64,000 nucleotides of DNA from Rhypophila decipiens (lineage: Eukaryota; Ascomycota; Sordariomycetes; Sordariales; Naviculisporaceae): the NCBI GenBank assembly GCA_033297075.1, contig MU858070.1, positions 124,001 through 188,000 on the forward strand, written 5' to 3'. How positions within the stretch are numbered: the stretch's first letter is position 1; every line of letters starts with the position of its first letter. The position numbers and the translations under genes were made by a program. The notes below the pieces were generated by a model, which was not told the DNA's origin, searched no databases, and was given only the letters and a program-made list of their open reading frames with translations. This document shows positions 23,201 to 35,715 of this stretch, in pieces.

Positions 23201-26200
23201 TTCTTTTGAACTGTGCAGAAATCATGAGTCGCGGCCGACTCTCAGCTGGCAGCAATATGTCCCGCAGGTGACGGTTAAGATAGTAGCTCTACCGTCGAGG
23301 CATTATCCCGCAAAATAGGCGGTCTAGAAACGACCATTTTTTCTAGAAGCTCTTGACTTGGGGTTCCTTATGCACGCAACAAGAACTCCGAGCCCACAAC
23401 CCTAATTCCATATGCAAGAAGGGAGTCCCAATCAAGGAGATCCTGTGTGTAACGAGTGGGGCATATGTGTGCTATGGGGTCCATGGGGACCATCTTGTTT
23501 GATGTTACGGATTATGCCCACGGATATCATGTAGCAATATGGGCAGTTGGACACGCGACGCACGAACCGCCATACATTCACGGGTTGGGACGAAAGTTGG
23601 GAAGGGTCCAAAGGGTCATTATTAGGGCAGCTGGAACCGTTGGCCACAAGACCTTTTAAACACCGCTCTTTTGTGTCGTTGAATTCGACGATATGCACTA
23701 CCAGGTGGCGAGCTCTCTCCCATCCATCGTCGTTTCAAAACGTTTGCCGCCAGCACTGGCTCTCGGGCTTTCGCGTGAATCAAGAGCAGCCGATCAACCC
23801 CGCTGGTCCAAGCCTCTTCAAGGGCATCAATGGGTTAAATCAAGGGCGAATTCATCCCGTACGATCCGCCGAATTGGTTCCTGGGCAAGAAGCCGTGGAA
23901 GCCAAGGAGATTTTCTCGCCGGCCGATTCACGGCAGGGAGAGTGGGGCCGAGCAGTGGCGGATCGACCCGAACGGACCGTGATTATTTGAGGCAAAAAGG
24001 GAAAGGGGAACAGAAGACGGGCGAAAGAACAATGGCTGGACCGCTCGAGGCAGTGCTTTACAGCTTGGTGATGTCGAAAATGATGAAATGGTGTTCGATT
24101 GGGGCGGGTGTGCATGGATCACGGCCGGGGGAACATGGAGGGGCAAAGGGCACAGAAATGCACCTAACAAAAAGGCCAAGCAAAAAACCGCGCCGAGCTG
24201 CAAATCGAGTTCCAGACTCCGCTCCCGGAAGCAAGGCGGTAAAAAATCGCTCTGCACTCCACGTTCACCCTGGAATTTGCCGCGGGTCCGGTGGGGTATC
24301 CTATCCTCGGGTGGGATTGGTGATGCCGCCGAAAAAACTGGTCCCCCAAAGCTTGAACGGCAACCCCTTTCTCGGTTTGGGTATCTTTTTGCATGCGAAG
24401 TTGCGAACGGAGCAACTGAGCTCCATCGATATCGTTGACGGCGGTGGGTTCTCACCCTCGTCACTGCATAGCGGCCAAATTTCCCCGTGTCCATCGACGA
24501 CTCACGCGAGAGCCACTTTGCGGACGTCTTCGGACATTAAAAGGCACCATATACGGTCATTACGGGGTGCAGATAGCTAATAGCTTTTCCCTTTCTTCCA
24601 CCTTTTTCCCTGGTTCCAACATCCAGGTCTCCTTTGCTCATCTGGCCTGACAGCGAAAAACTGGGAAATTTGACTTTCAGGGGCATATCGACATCCGACG
24701 AAACGAAGAGAAAGAAGCAACCGGTCCGATCCCATTCTATCTATCCACAAACGACCCCAGTGAGAGCGACAGGAAATGAAAGAGCGAAAGCCGAAGGAAC
24801 GGAATCAAAGAAAGAGGGAGCGAGAATCAATCAGTTCAAGAAGGACAGTTGGAAAAAGTGATTTCTGATGGAGGGAAAAGCAGACAAAACTCGGCAAAAA
24901 ATATCCGAATGGCCCGTGCACCTTACCACGTTGTGAAATTTCTTGACGTGGGGTGAGTTAGACAAATCATCATTCGCCAATCGCTCATTTGGCTGGGGGG
25001 TTGCTTTGCTTGACCGACGACGGGGACGTCAGTTTTGTTCACCGTGCAGGCGCCTCCCGTTGCTGCGGACGAATGAATGAGAGCCCTGAAGAAAAAACCA
25101 GTTGACAAACTGCCACTATACTCAGAATGGTATTTCCAAGCAAGCCACATCGGATTGCGCAATTGCTTGTTTCGCAGCGTGGTCAGTGCTGTTTTTCTTG
25201 GGGGGAGGGGAAGCGGGTGTCATGTTTGCATTGCTTTCCTGTTTGCCAAGATGAACTCTTCTGCCGATCTTGAAGAAACAAAAACCCTGCTTGGCAAAGA
25301 GCTTGGTACTTGATGACTTCATGACGATGGGCCTTTTCTCTTCAACCATTGTGTGTTCAGTTTGTTTTGTTCAATGTGCTGTTGTTGTGCCAGTGGTTTG
25401 TGAACCCCCAATTCTTGAACCGCCAATTGAACTGGCTGGCGGGCTGTTTCGTTTTACATTGATTTGCGGATATTTTGTGTCTCTATCCACAAAGACCGGA
25501 TCGTCCTTGGCAATTCATTCATTTGAGCTGATCATCCATTTTTCATTTATCAACGGGCATGGCATCGCAGCTCGCCTCGCTTGTGAGGATCGTCGCAGCG
25601 GCGGCTGGACACACAAAAAGAACTGCATTATCGGTATCAGCATTACAAGTTCTGATCTGCTCATCATTGCCAGCAGTTGATTGCACATCTCTCTCTGCGC
25701 ACCTGCCATCGGCTGGCAATAGTAGCCTATCAGGCCATTGTAATAGGCTGATGAGTGAAATGAGGAAAAGGACGATATCGGAATCAACACTTGTGCCACC
25801 CAGCAAGTCGGTCGTCAAGGTGCCTTCATTCGGAGTCCACGACATGCCAGAAACTGATTTTAATAACGCCTCCTCCCTCACCTTACCCAACTTGCTTTGG
25901 TCTGCCTGATCTGTTTAACCTGACCTGAGTATAATTTCAGGCGTGGGATAACCCCAAATAGTATCCCGAGTGCCAATTCCGCTGACCCGGTAGAGGTATT
26001 ATAAGCACTCATTTATACAACGCTACGGAATTCGTTTTCATGATGTGTCAAATCTGGATCTTGTTCTTCCAGTTGATGCAACTGCTGCCGTCTGTCTAGA
26101 CCTATTAATCGGATACGCCTCCTCGCTCCTATACGGATACGGGGCCCGGGTTTCGACCTCCGGGTCCAGTCAGGATCATGATATTAAGTGGAAGTCATCA

Positions 26201-27159
26201 AGACATGAAACAAGCAAACCGATACGCACTGACGGATTACACCCAACTGTTTACTGCACCCTAGTTCTATATTCTTCCGCGCCCTGCCCGCCCTGACAGA
26301 AGTCGAAAGGTTGGTCCCGAAATTTCGTAGGCACAGTAATCAATCGTATTTCGTTGCCCCGATGAGAAGATCCTCCTCGGTGCACCATGGCAACCTCGGT
26401 GTGTTCTTTACTTGTTTTGTTTCGCATTTCTCCTTCTCGTTCGGTCAGAGAGAAAAAAAACGACGTTGCGTTACTTGCTATCTCCGTTGCCGACCGTCAC
26501 CTTGCTGCCTTCCTTCCTTTCGTGCTTCCATTTGATCCCCGATCACTCGGGGACAACGGAGTCGGGAATCTCAGTGCTCTCTCACACACACGGAGCACTA
26601 CACACGGGTGTGTGTAGAAATAAGAAAGGGGCAAAAAAACCACATGCAGAAGAAGAACCATCTACTCCGTAATCCCACGACCATCCCGACCCAGTCCTGA
26701 GAGTTCACCCGTCGGAAGGTCAGGTTACGTACTGAACGAGTGATTGAGAGTTAAGACCGGATTGTACGGATCATCCGCAATGTGAAAGCTCAAAACTTCG
26801 TTTCGTTGGTCGTGTTACCTACACAGAATCATTCTGCTCCTAGGCCAAGACTTGACAAGAGGTTCGAGACTTGAAGGCCAAGCTGGATTGTGTTACTCAT
26901 CGACTCTCATCGTGACTAACAAGAACCACCTCACGCCGGCTCATCGAATGGTCAACTCATGACCTGGACTTGACAGACACATTCATGATGCTCTTTTTTC
27001 GCCCTTTTTTTCTATTGTTGAATCATTTCATTGTGGGAGGGTTTACCCTAACTCTAAGAAATAGATAAAACCCATTCTGAATATCCGTAAGATCTTCACC
27101 ATGAAGTCTTGGAAAACAAGATTATAGCAAGGTGTGCCTCACCTCACCTCACCACATTC

Positions 27160-27179
27160 ACTTATACACGTGTATAAGT
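27160..27179. repeat. Perfect 20-bp palindrome with CACGTG core
   Basis: ACTTATACACGTGTATAAGT is its own reverse complement over all 20 bases. The centre is an E-box CACGTG. A CCTCA tandem repeat lies immediately to the left (about 27137-27151). Confidence 0.85.
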
Positions 27180-28121
27180 TATCATGGACTATCCCAGCCA
27201 GCCGGCTGAAATCTGAGTTTTCGATACTCTTGGCGATTGATAAAATCTCAGCTCAGTCAGTTCACTCATTTCGGCCGTATGGGTAACACTCTTTTCTTAC
27301 CACATAGTCTTGGCTCCCGTGAGCAAAAGAGAAAAAGATAATACAGAGAGTTCTAACCGGTACAACCCCAAAAAGAAGGAAGATGTCTTCTGCAACGAGC
27401 ACTCCAGTAAAGGTGATGGATAAGAGTAACTAATGCCAAGTGCTCGGTCTAATCCGATTCTCACACGCTCTTTATTCAAAACAATCATCTCGCAGGTAGT
27501 TGCCGTTGGGTTTGTGAGACATAGTTACGACGTTGGATGTACTATTTAGAGATGCATATAAGTAAGTTGGCTGCGTTCTGTTCTCTGCTTGGCATATGTT
27601 ATGTTCCCTGAGGCTGCATCTGAACCTGTAAGTTGTCGTCTTGGCATGTCTCTTCCGTGATTCCGTTGTGTAACGGCTTTTTTTTTGCAGGGCGGGGGGG
27701 GTTTTTCATTTTCTTTTTTTCATTGTCCGGTCCCTTTTGTGCTTGCGCAGGAACCATGAAGCCAAGGATTTGCGGCAATGCGAGATTCTGTGGTGGACTT
27801 GGCCCGTACGCGTGGTGATGAGATGAGATGATGTGCAGGAGGCGAAGTTCTTTACATATTGCCAATATCAACGTCACTCACTCAGACGTTGCTGACTAGG
27901 TGAATCTCGAGAGGGTGAGCAATCTGCTTACCGACACTCGGTCTCCATGACTTTACATCATCCAAGTCATCGCAAAAGGGCTTACTAACATGTAACATGA
28001 ACCTCGGCACCTCTCTCGATGAGACAGACCTACACATCTCAGCCTCCAGGGTCCCTACCTGTTGGCGGTTTTGTCCCAGTCCTGCGATGCGTATTGTACA
28101 AGTAAACCTCAAGTCATACCA

Positions 28122-28150
28122 AACACCCGGCTCACACAGAACCGGGTGTT
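28122..28150. repeat. Inverted repeat with 9-bp arms
   Basis: AACACCCGG (28122-28130) and CCGGGTGTT (28142-28150) are perfect inverted arms around an 11-nt loop. There is no adjacent gene to which it can be assigned as a terminator. Confidence 0.7.
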
Positions 28151-30516
28151 AACTCCCACCTTACCAGACTCTTGGCACCGGTCACACACGAGGGCAAGTC
28201 CCTACCTTAGGTAGGTAGCCTTGTTCACGGAAACCTAGTCTTGTGAAAGCCAAACGAAGGGAAAGACAAAGTTTCTAGCACTGTGTACTTCTGTGTCATG
28301 TACAGGATGGCTCAAGTCTCTTGCTGGTACCTTGCATGACGACTCACTCGGCAGCACGGCTACCCTTGAGGTAAAAAGGTGGTGGGAAAGGGGTATGTTT
28401 CTGTCGCTGAGACAGATAGCTCCATGTTTATTTTGACTGCCCAGACGTTGTTTTCAGCTTGTCTTGCGCTTTTGAATTTCACTACCGGTAATTTGTAGTT
28501 GTGTCGGAGAGTCGGGGGGAGATATTTGCGTCAGGGCGCTCATGTCTGGTGGATGGGAGAAGTGCTCAACCAACCGGAACCGCCCCCTTTAGCTCCATGA
28601 GTATATTCTTATTTTCCCTTCGTTGGTGAGGAAATTCCATCGCCAATTCGGCGTACGGCGTGCCGTTTTACCCACTCCACGGTAATAGATACGTGTGGAA
28701 AGTCAGAACTGCTTCGCCGTTGCGTTCAAATTCGGGCCGCGCGGTCCCCAATGAGGGCAGTATGGGGTAAATAAATAAACATTGACCGAATAGTATGGGG
28801 TCCGGAGGCAATACGATTAGGTGACCCCGAACGGTGAGGACGTGTCTATGCCGAACCATGTGAGCATGACGACCTTGCCCAAGCCATCGTGGCTAGCCGG
28901 CATGGGTGGCTTGTTAACCTTTGAGCGCATGTGGCGAGGAAGTGTCGAAGAATCTTCGATCATGTGGCGAGGAAGGAATACAACGTAATGGGGCAGGCTG
29001 TTCTTTGATCGTCCCTCCTGACTGGCAACTCGCAGAAGCCGAAACGTTGAGTTTGCCATGTGTCCTGTCGTGTCAGCGCATCCTAGGGAAGCAAGCCAGT
29101 CTTTTGGTTCTTCTGGTATAGACGAAAGGCTATGAAGAATGCTCATGATCAGTGACTAAGCTGCAGTCAAGCAATGATCTGATCTTTCATGTCATTCACA
29201 TCAGTCTCCATGAAGCATGAAGAACCAGCCCGGTTGATCATGATCTCATGTTACCCCTAAACCCTTTTGAAGAAAAAAAGCTCAACAAGAACGAATATAT
29301 GCCTAAGAGTTGACCATCCGAGATTATCCTGCCTGTAAGCGCCCGATTCACACTAACGGCTTCTACAGAGAACCATCTCAAGCCATCTCAAAAGACCGGT
29401 CCATCTTTCAACGTAGGTGGCTATGAGAACCTCTTCGACTCGCGGGGGTTTATGATCGAGTTACTGAGCAAACATTCATTGGGGTCAACGGCATAACGGC
29501 ACCTATTACAGCAAGGAGACTGGCCCCCTTTCCCTAGAGAGTAACCAGTCATTACACAACCCGTCCAAGCAAATGTGTTACATCACGGAGGATGAGTCTA
29601 TGGTATTCGAGAAGTTCGCCAACAGAAACAGTCTTAATAGTAATATCATTGCCACGTACATGATGCAATGGATCCTCGAAGCCTCCGTCTGCCACCCGCA
29701 TCTGGAATGATATGACCATGAAAAGTTAGCTCATGCCTTTGACATTATAACCATAGGTAAACAGGCGAACACGAATATACCGGTAACAGGGTCGAAAAAA
29801 GAAAAGTAAAAACTTCAATGTCAGCATCATCTGAAAATAAATTATGGGCGGTGTGATATGTCACTGTATACATTTCAATTCCATAATATACGCCCCAGAG
29901 GCTCCTCTCTCACACATGTATATATAGTCCCTCACATGCTTTTAAGAGACTCCATGATACATGATATGTATATTATCTTTATCAACCAAGCATATACCAG
30001 AATTCTCACACCCCATTCTTCGACCCAGTCGACAGCCCTCATAGTGATCCCGTAAAGGATGCAATGTGTCTCGGAGCCTCCATAATCCCCCTGTTGAACT
30101 TCTAGAAAGATAATTACAACGGAAACTGCTATGCTGAGCTGTTCGTGCCTTGACAATGTACCTCGGGGTAGAAAAGGAGGACAGGAATATACATATACCC
30201 GCCCTGAATTTCAGTACAAGGCGTTGTATACATACATAACCCTGCAGATATAAGATATGCATTTAGCAGATGGGCCGGGTTGACATCAACAAACTCCTGG
30301 TTCACCACCAAGGTCATAACTCTACTCACATACGAACTTGTTACTGTCAATGTATTTACCCAACACAATAGGCCATATCTCGAATAAGTCCTCCAAGTTG
30401 TATGCAGACTGACAGGAAAAAGCAAAGGGGATTGATCCTCGATAGAGCTGCTCCAACGGTTGGTAGGACCCCACTCAAGAGCCACTGAGTTGGAACTGAC
30501 TTTCATCCAATAATCA

Positions 30517-30587
30517 GCCCGCTTGGCTCAGTGGTAGAGCGTATCACTAGTAATGATAAGGTCATCAGTTCGATTCTGATAGTGGGC
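30517..30587 (+). tRNA. tRNA-Thr (anticodon AGU)
   Basis: The 71-nt sequence folds as a cloverleaf. The acceptor stem GCCCGCT pairs with AGTGGGC (one G-T wobble). The D arm is GCTC..GAGC, and the anticodon stem TATCA/TGATA encloses loop CTAGTAA, giving anticodon AGT (AGU, read as IGU). The T arm is ATCAG-TTCGATT-CTGAT, containing the B-box. There is no intron, and the 3' CCA is not encoded, as normal in eukaryotes. A run of six T at 30612-30617 is the likely Pol III stop. Confidence 0.95.
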
Positions 30588-31522
30588 ATTTAATCTATAT
30601 CATCAATTTTCTTTTTTAAGCCTCATGGAGTTATAATTTTCTTTTTACCATTCTTGTTTGCTCGTCGCAGGCAGGAATGTTGTCCAGTTTGGGCAAGTCC
30701 CATTTTCACAATAGAACCAAGATCTCTTTGAAGGTGCTAGCCAGTCAGGCCAAATGAGATAGTAGGTGGCTTGTTTTTCCTCCATGTTCCTTGATGAACA
30801 AACAACCATACATAACCTCGATGATCAATGTTATATGATCCAATCCGATTTGCTGCTTTGCTCTTTCTTGTCTTGCCTCGAACAGCAAGCTTTAGCATGA
30901 TCGTTGTATAGACTTAACTGTCACGTCATGTTTCTCGAGGCAATATCAATTCACCCATAGGAAGTACCGCTAGCAAATTGTATTGTCGCTATGTATTGGA
31001 TGCGGTTATGTACGCTCTGTAATCTAGGACCAAAGCTCGTCCTGTTCTTCGTATGTATACCAGCATAAGAAAACCGCCCAACAAGAGAAAGCCAAACCAC
31101 ACCCAAGCCAATCCTTCCCGTATAAATCCTTATTCTAGCCATGCAACCCGAACTCTTGGTAACCATAATAGGTAAAAGTAATCACTGTTAGACCAACCGC
31201 TAACTCGGTAAAGTCCCTGACTGTTGAGGTGAGGCTCTCCATACTTGCCAATACTAAAAAGAAAACCCAAACGATACTGCGCCGCTATACGTACCCAGGT
31301 AACGAAGCCACAACACCATATCCATATGCCGACTACCCAAAGAAACAAAAGAAACAAAAGAGATAAGAAATAAAAGAAAAATCCAGCCAGGAGGACATAA
31401 TTCAACCAACGCCAAACAAGTTTGGAGCCATCCAGTCCCTAAAGACGAGGCCCCACTGAACATCAAAAGAGACCCACGACAAAAAGAAAACCCCTGAAAT
31501 AACAGAAACTGCACGGGTGAAC
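30588..31522. other. Gap between tRNA-Thr and Tag1-like gene
   Basis: Contains the Pol III terminator and, toward the right, the 3' UTR of the leftward Tag1-like gene. No other feature is seen. Confidence 0.55.
30607..30617 (+). terminator. Pol III terminator T-run after tRNA-Thr
   Basis: A TTTTCTTTTTT run begins about 20 nt after the tRNA 3' end, the usual form of a Pol III termination signal. Confidence 0.6.
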
Positions 31523-34500
31523 TCATACCCTGACGCTCGCCCCAATGCCCTTCCCAACATACCAAACCGTCTCGGTCCACTGGCCCACACGAACCCCCAC
31601 GACAGCTCTGGCATCAAGTTTCATTCTCCCACCAAGCGCTTCCTTGAGCTTACCATAGCCGACGGAATCGAGCGACCACTGGACAGGCAACTTAGGCGTC
31701 TGAGACTCGCCCGGGGGCGCCGCAAATGGCAAGTTGTATTCTATCCTCCCCATAGGCTCAGTATGGTTATACAGGGCGGTGGCGTTGACCCTCTCTATAT
31801 AAAGCGTGTTATGCCGCAAGGGAGAAACGAGCGTAAAGGTTGCCGTAGACGAAAAGACGTGGAACACAGCATCCCTAATGAAGTGTTCTTTTTCGCCTTC
31901 ACCACCGCCGGGGAGGTTTAGTCGAGGGGCAGAGACGGTTATGTTGATCTTTGAAAGTGCCTCGCCGATGAGAGGCTGAGAGGGTATACTATTCCTGTGC
32001 GTCTTGATAGTCACGCTCGTGTTGTAGCCAGACAGATACTGAGATATGAGATCGCGCCCGGTTTGGGATCCGACAGGGCCACCCAAAGACGGTTTCCATA
32101 GTGCTGTGACAACAAGGTTGGTATTGTTGCCGGTTGTGAGGTCTAAATTCTTCGCGGTTACTTCGCCCAAGACGGTCCCATTGCACAGCACGTGAGCGCC
32201 GATGAACGGGATATGCGCGCTGTAGGGGGTAGGGTTGGTGATGTTGACTGATGCTCTGATAAGGACTGACGTGGGGTCCGTTTCGACGACTTCAATGTCG
32301 CTTGCTTGTGGTTCGAGTGTGTCAAAGATGCCGTGAGGGAGAGCTATACAAAACAATATCGTCAGCTAGACGTCGGTGAAAGGCAGCCGGTTGTCAGGCT
32401 ACAGCCATCAAGGCGAGGTGACTGACAGGTGAAACTGAGACGGACGTTTTAGTGGAATGTCACCCTCGGCGGGTACGCCTTTAACCACGAGCTTGCCGAG
32501 GATTGTTTCGACATTGACATCAACAAGAGCTTCTATGCTCAAGAGCACCTCCTTGCCACCAAACAGGAGAGCCTGTATGACGTCAGTCAACACGTCGGCA
32601 TCGGTCACGTTCAGGGGCACATCCTCGATACGTGAGCGTATTTGGAGTATGGTTTGATTGCCCCCCTCTCCGGGAATCTGTTTCGAAGTTGCGTCCTGCC
32701 AGTCGGTCAAGTTGAGCTCGCCAAGTTTCTGTTTTTTGTAAAACACATCGGCATTGGCCCGAACTTTGTGGACGTCCAGGCTAAAGTTCAACTCGGACGG
32801 CAACGCTGCTTCGACTTCAATTGTCCCCGAGACTTTGGGGTTCGCATCTGGATCGCCCGGTTGCGCCAACGGGTCCGGCAGGGTGAATTGAACATCGGAC
32901 AAGGAGAAGTTGCGGATCAGGTTATCAAAGGACCGACCGGGAAAGGCAACGGGTACCGTGATGCTAGAAAGGATATCCGCCAGCCACTCTGGCGTATTTG
33001 GTGCATTGGCAGACAAGAATGCATCCTTCGGCTTTTGGCCACGGACGTAGATGGTTGCTTCTTCCCCATGCATATATTTCTTGAAGAACATGTCCAGCGG
33101 CGAGGAGCCCGAGTCGGGACAGGCGGTAACCAAGGAGTCGGGCAATTCTCTAATGAGCCCGTGGGCATCAACCACCACCTCCGCTTTCGGTCGCACAGCA
33201 ACAGGGATAGTTTCGGCTGTAGCAACGAGGATCCGCGGATCATACGAGTTGCACCCTGGTACGAGTACCTCAAACCCGAGCTCAGGTACGTCGAGTGACA
33301 CCGGGTAAGCATTGAACGAGTCCAGGGTGACCTCGGCGCTTATTGTCTTTTCGTCACTGCCATTGACTGGCTTTTCTTCAAAATTTAACCGAGTGATGTT
33401 GTACGATGGCAGGGTGGGCAGTTTGTTGCCTACAAAACAGACATGTCAGCTAAACAAAAAGAACACGGTATAGATGTGGGACACTGCTCAAGGAGTTTTG
33501 AATTGATAGGGGTTCAGGATAATGTCTTCTCGCCAAAATACAAGTCAACAAAGGAACGGTAGAGGTATTGACCTTCAAATACCAAGGATTCCGAAATGGA
33601 TTGCGTTCCTAGCGGGATGAGACCGGCCTTCAGCCGGACGTCGGCTTTGCCTCTCAGTCGTATCGAATTCAGCTTTCCCTGAAACCATTCATTCGCGATG
33701 GCCCGTATACCCTCAGCGTTGCCAGGAATGAGATCGGCCACGAAATCGACCGCGGTATTTTCTCCCTCGACAATACTGACTGTCAACGGGGGGAAGACCC
33801 CCGACCCAAGCAGAACATCCTCAAAGTCTGGAAGATAGACGTCGACCTTGGTCTCTTCAGTTTTCACCGTTCTTAACAGCCATCCAGAAAACGATCCGAG
33901 CAGCCTCACATGCTCGTTTCCCACCCGCTGTCCATCGAGCCGGAAGTTCGCCTGGATGCGCGCTCGGACGCCGTTGCTCGTTAAGGACTCCAAAGAGAGG
34001 TTGGTAGGCTCCACGACGGTTGCCTGCTTCGCATATTCCTCCACAGCAGCTGGAGCAAGAACTGCCAAGATGGTGCTAGCGGCTGTCAAAAGTGACAGTA
34101 TGATCATAGCAATTACTGACGGCCATCTTATTGATTTTCTCTCTGCGGAATTGGAAGATTGGGAATTAGAAGTGCCGGAAGCAACTGAAAGGACATCGTC
34201 GGCGTCGCGGTCATCGCGTTGCCCATCATAGCACGGTGTCGTGCTGGAACCCGTCAATAGAGGGGTCGACTCGGAAGCATCTTCATCGTCTTGAGCACGC
34301 TGTTTGCCTTTGCGGCCCTTCTTCGAGGGAGAGAGAGATGGTGAACTCTCGGACGCATCTTCACCGGATTTAGCAGATTGTTTGCTCTTCGAGGGAGAGT
34401 GAGGTAGTGGAATCTCGGAAGCATCTTTATCGGTGTTGCCATCGTTCTCCCCGTCATAGAAGGGTGTCGCGCTGGAACCCGTTAATAGAGGGGCGGTCTC

Positions 34501-34590
34501 GGAAGCATCTTCATCGGGTTGAGCAGATTGTTTGCCTCTGGGATCGCTCTCGGAGGGAGGGGGAGCTGATGAACTCTCGGAGTCAGACAT
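31523..34590 (-). CDS. DUF3712 vacuolar-type membrane protein, Tag1-like
   Basis: Three exons read downward: 34590-33573, 33429-32423 and 32365-31523. They total 2868 nt, giving 955 residues. A disordered acidic/Ser-rich cytosolic segment of about 155 residues precedes one membrane helix at about 157-180 (WPSVIAMIILSLLTAASTILAVLA). A long beta-rich region with many N-glycosylation sequons (NLS, NIT, NFS, NLT, NQT, NVT) then lies on the lumenal side. This is the architecture of fungal DUF3712 proteins, including yeast Tag1 (YLR173W), a vacuolar membrane protein linked to ending autophagy. Fungal homologues are often labelled pre-rRNA processing protein without clear support. The cytosolic part carries a duplicated 28-residue unit (20-47 and 96-123), each copy with an ExxxLL acidic dileucine, a known AP-3 vacuolar sorting signal. 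The second intron boundary (GTCACC donor, TAG acceptor) was chosen because only it restores frame. Confidence 0.72.
34222..34533 (-). repeat. Intragenic duplication within the Tag1-like coding sequence
   Basis: The segments 34533-34450 and 34305-34222 encode two copies of a 28-residue unit with 22 identical positions (DEDASE..PLLTGSS..TP.YDG). A shorter degenerate copy (KQSAKSGEDASES) lies between them. Copies are in register, 76 residues apart. Confidence 0.8.
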
Positions 34591-35715
34591 GATGGGATGC
34601 TGCAAGCATTCAATTGCGAGGAGGCCGCCGCCTGGGTGAGTGATCTATCACAAGAAGAAGTTTGGGAGCTGGAACAAAGAGCACGACAACGGGATCGAGA
34701 AAGAATGATTGTTAACTATTATGACATGATACGTGACCGGGTGACTTTGATAGAATAATGGAAGAAAAAATATGGCGATGCGTTGACTGCTGGAAAGCCT
34801 CGATTTAAGATGTGACGTGCGGTTTCAAGGCAACCGGGAGCTCAAACTTGGATTGGGCTGGATGGGCAACACCACAAGCTCCTGCTGTCTGTGTGGTTGA
34901 TGTCAGTAGCTGATGGACTTGGGGAAGGCGTCAGGGCGGAGCGTGGGCGGCAGGCACTGCTGGCAAGGATCCGCCCCTCCCGTCCAACAACCTGAAAGCG
35001 GCAGAGTGCCATTGGCAAGCGGGGAAAACCTGGCACTTGGCGTCCAACTGGCGGCTTCAACCCCCAAGACGGGGCCTTTCAAGTCCTCGACGCTTTCCAC
35101 GCTTCCAAAAGGCGGCCACTCAACAGCCTCCAATTCGTCAGCCCTGCATCTTTGCTAGAGCTTGTGACCCTGCAAAGTTAGTGCACTCACACACCCAAAT
35201 TCGGCCTTGTCTTTAGACTTTGAGCACAAACCCTCCACATCGAATCGAGATAGGAAGGTAGCGAGATAAGATCCCGAGGAATGATATTGGAGATATCGAA
35301 TGTATTGAGGCTCTTCCTGTAGCTGAATCCAAAGACGATTTCTCATTCATGATATTGTGCAGTTCCATTTTGACATCAATCAATTCACTGTCACCGGTTT
35401 GTATGCCGGTCTCCATTATAACGGGCAGCCGAATTGACTAACAGGGGTGCAGTGATTCAACAAGGATAGCTTGGTTGATTCGGTACAACAAAGCTCACCT
35501 GAGTCACAACTCAACAACTTCCAACGACCAATTTGCTGTAAGACACCAAGGAGAACAGGAGAAACAGGAGAGATAGTTGTATACAGTTGAGCAGACAAAT
35601 TTCTGTTCAGACAACAAACAACTGACCCGGGAAGACGGATCGGCACAGAAACCGGGCCCAGAAGCTTAAACACACAGATATCCACATCTCTACACGGCCT
35701 TCACCGCCCGCCATC
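34591..35715. other. Divergent region between Tag1-like gene and arg-12
   Basis: This is a shared upstream region of divergent genes. It contains a perfect TGAGTCA site at 35500-35506 on the arg-12 side. No gene is seen. Confidence 0.55.
35500..35506 (+). promoter_or_regulatory. Gcn4/CPC-1-type site TGAGTCA upstream of arg-12
   Basis: TGAGTCA is a perfect general amino-acid control element, the binding core of Gcn4 and its filamentous homologue CPC-1. It lies 209 bp before the ornithine carbamoyltransferase ATG, a gene known to be under cross-pathway control in Neurospora. Confidence 0.65.

Larger units (their letters stand above)
19539..30516. other. 11 kb gene-poor region upstream of PMA1
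   Basis: I find no gene that can be supported. Reading frames are mostly short and lack family motifs; the longest is a 295-codon frame at 23693-24580 with no recognisable domain. Base composition is ordinary and not strongly AT-rich, so this is not an obvious RIP-mutated transposon graveyard. Small structured elements occur: a CCAAT triplet (20031-20053), CCACTGGCG repeats (20264-20292), a perfect 20-bp palindrome (27160-27179), an inverted repeat (28122-28150) and a 16-bp direct repeat around a small palindrome (28927-28985). Confidence 0.5.
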
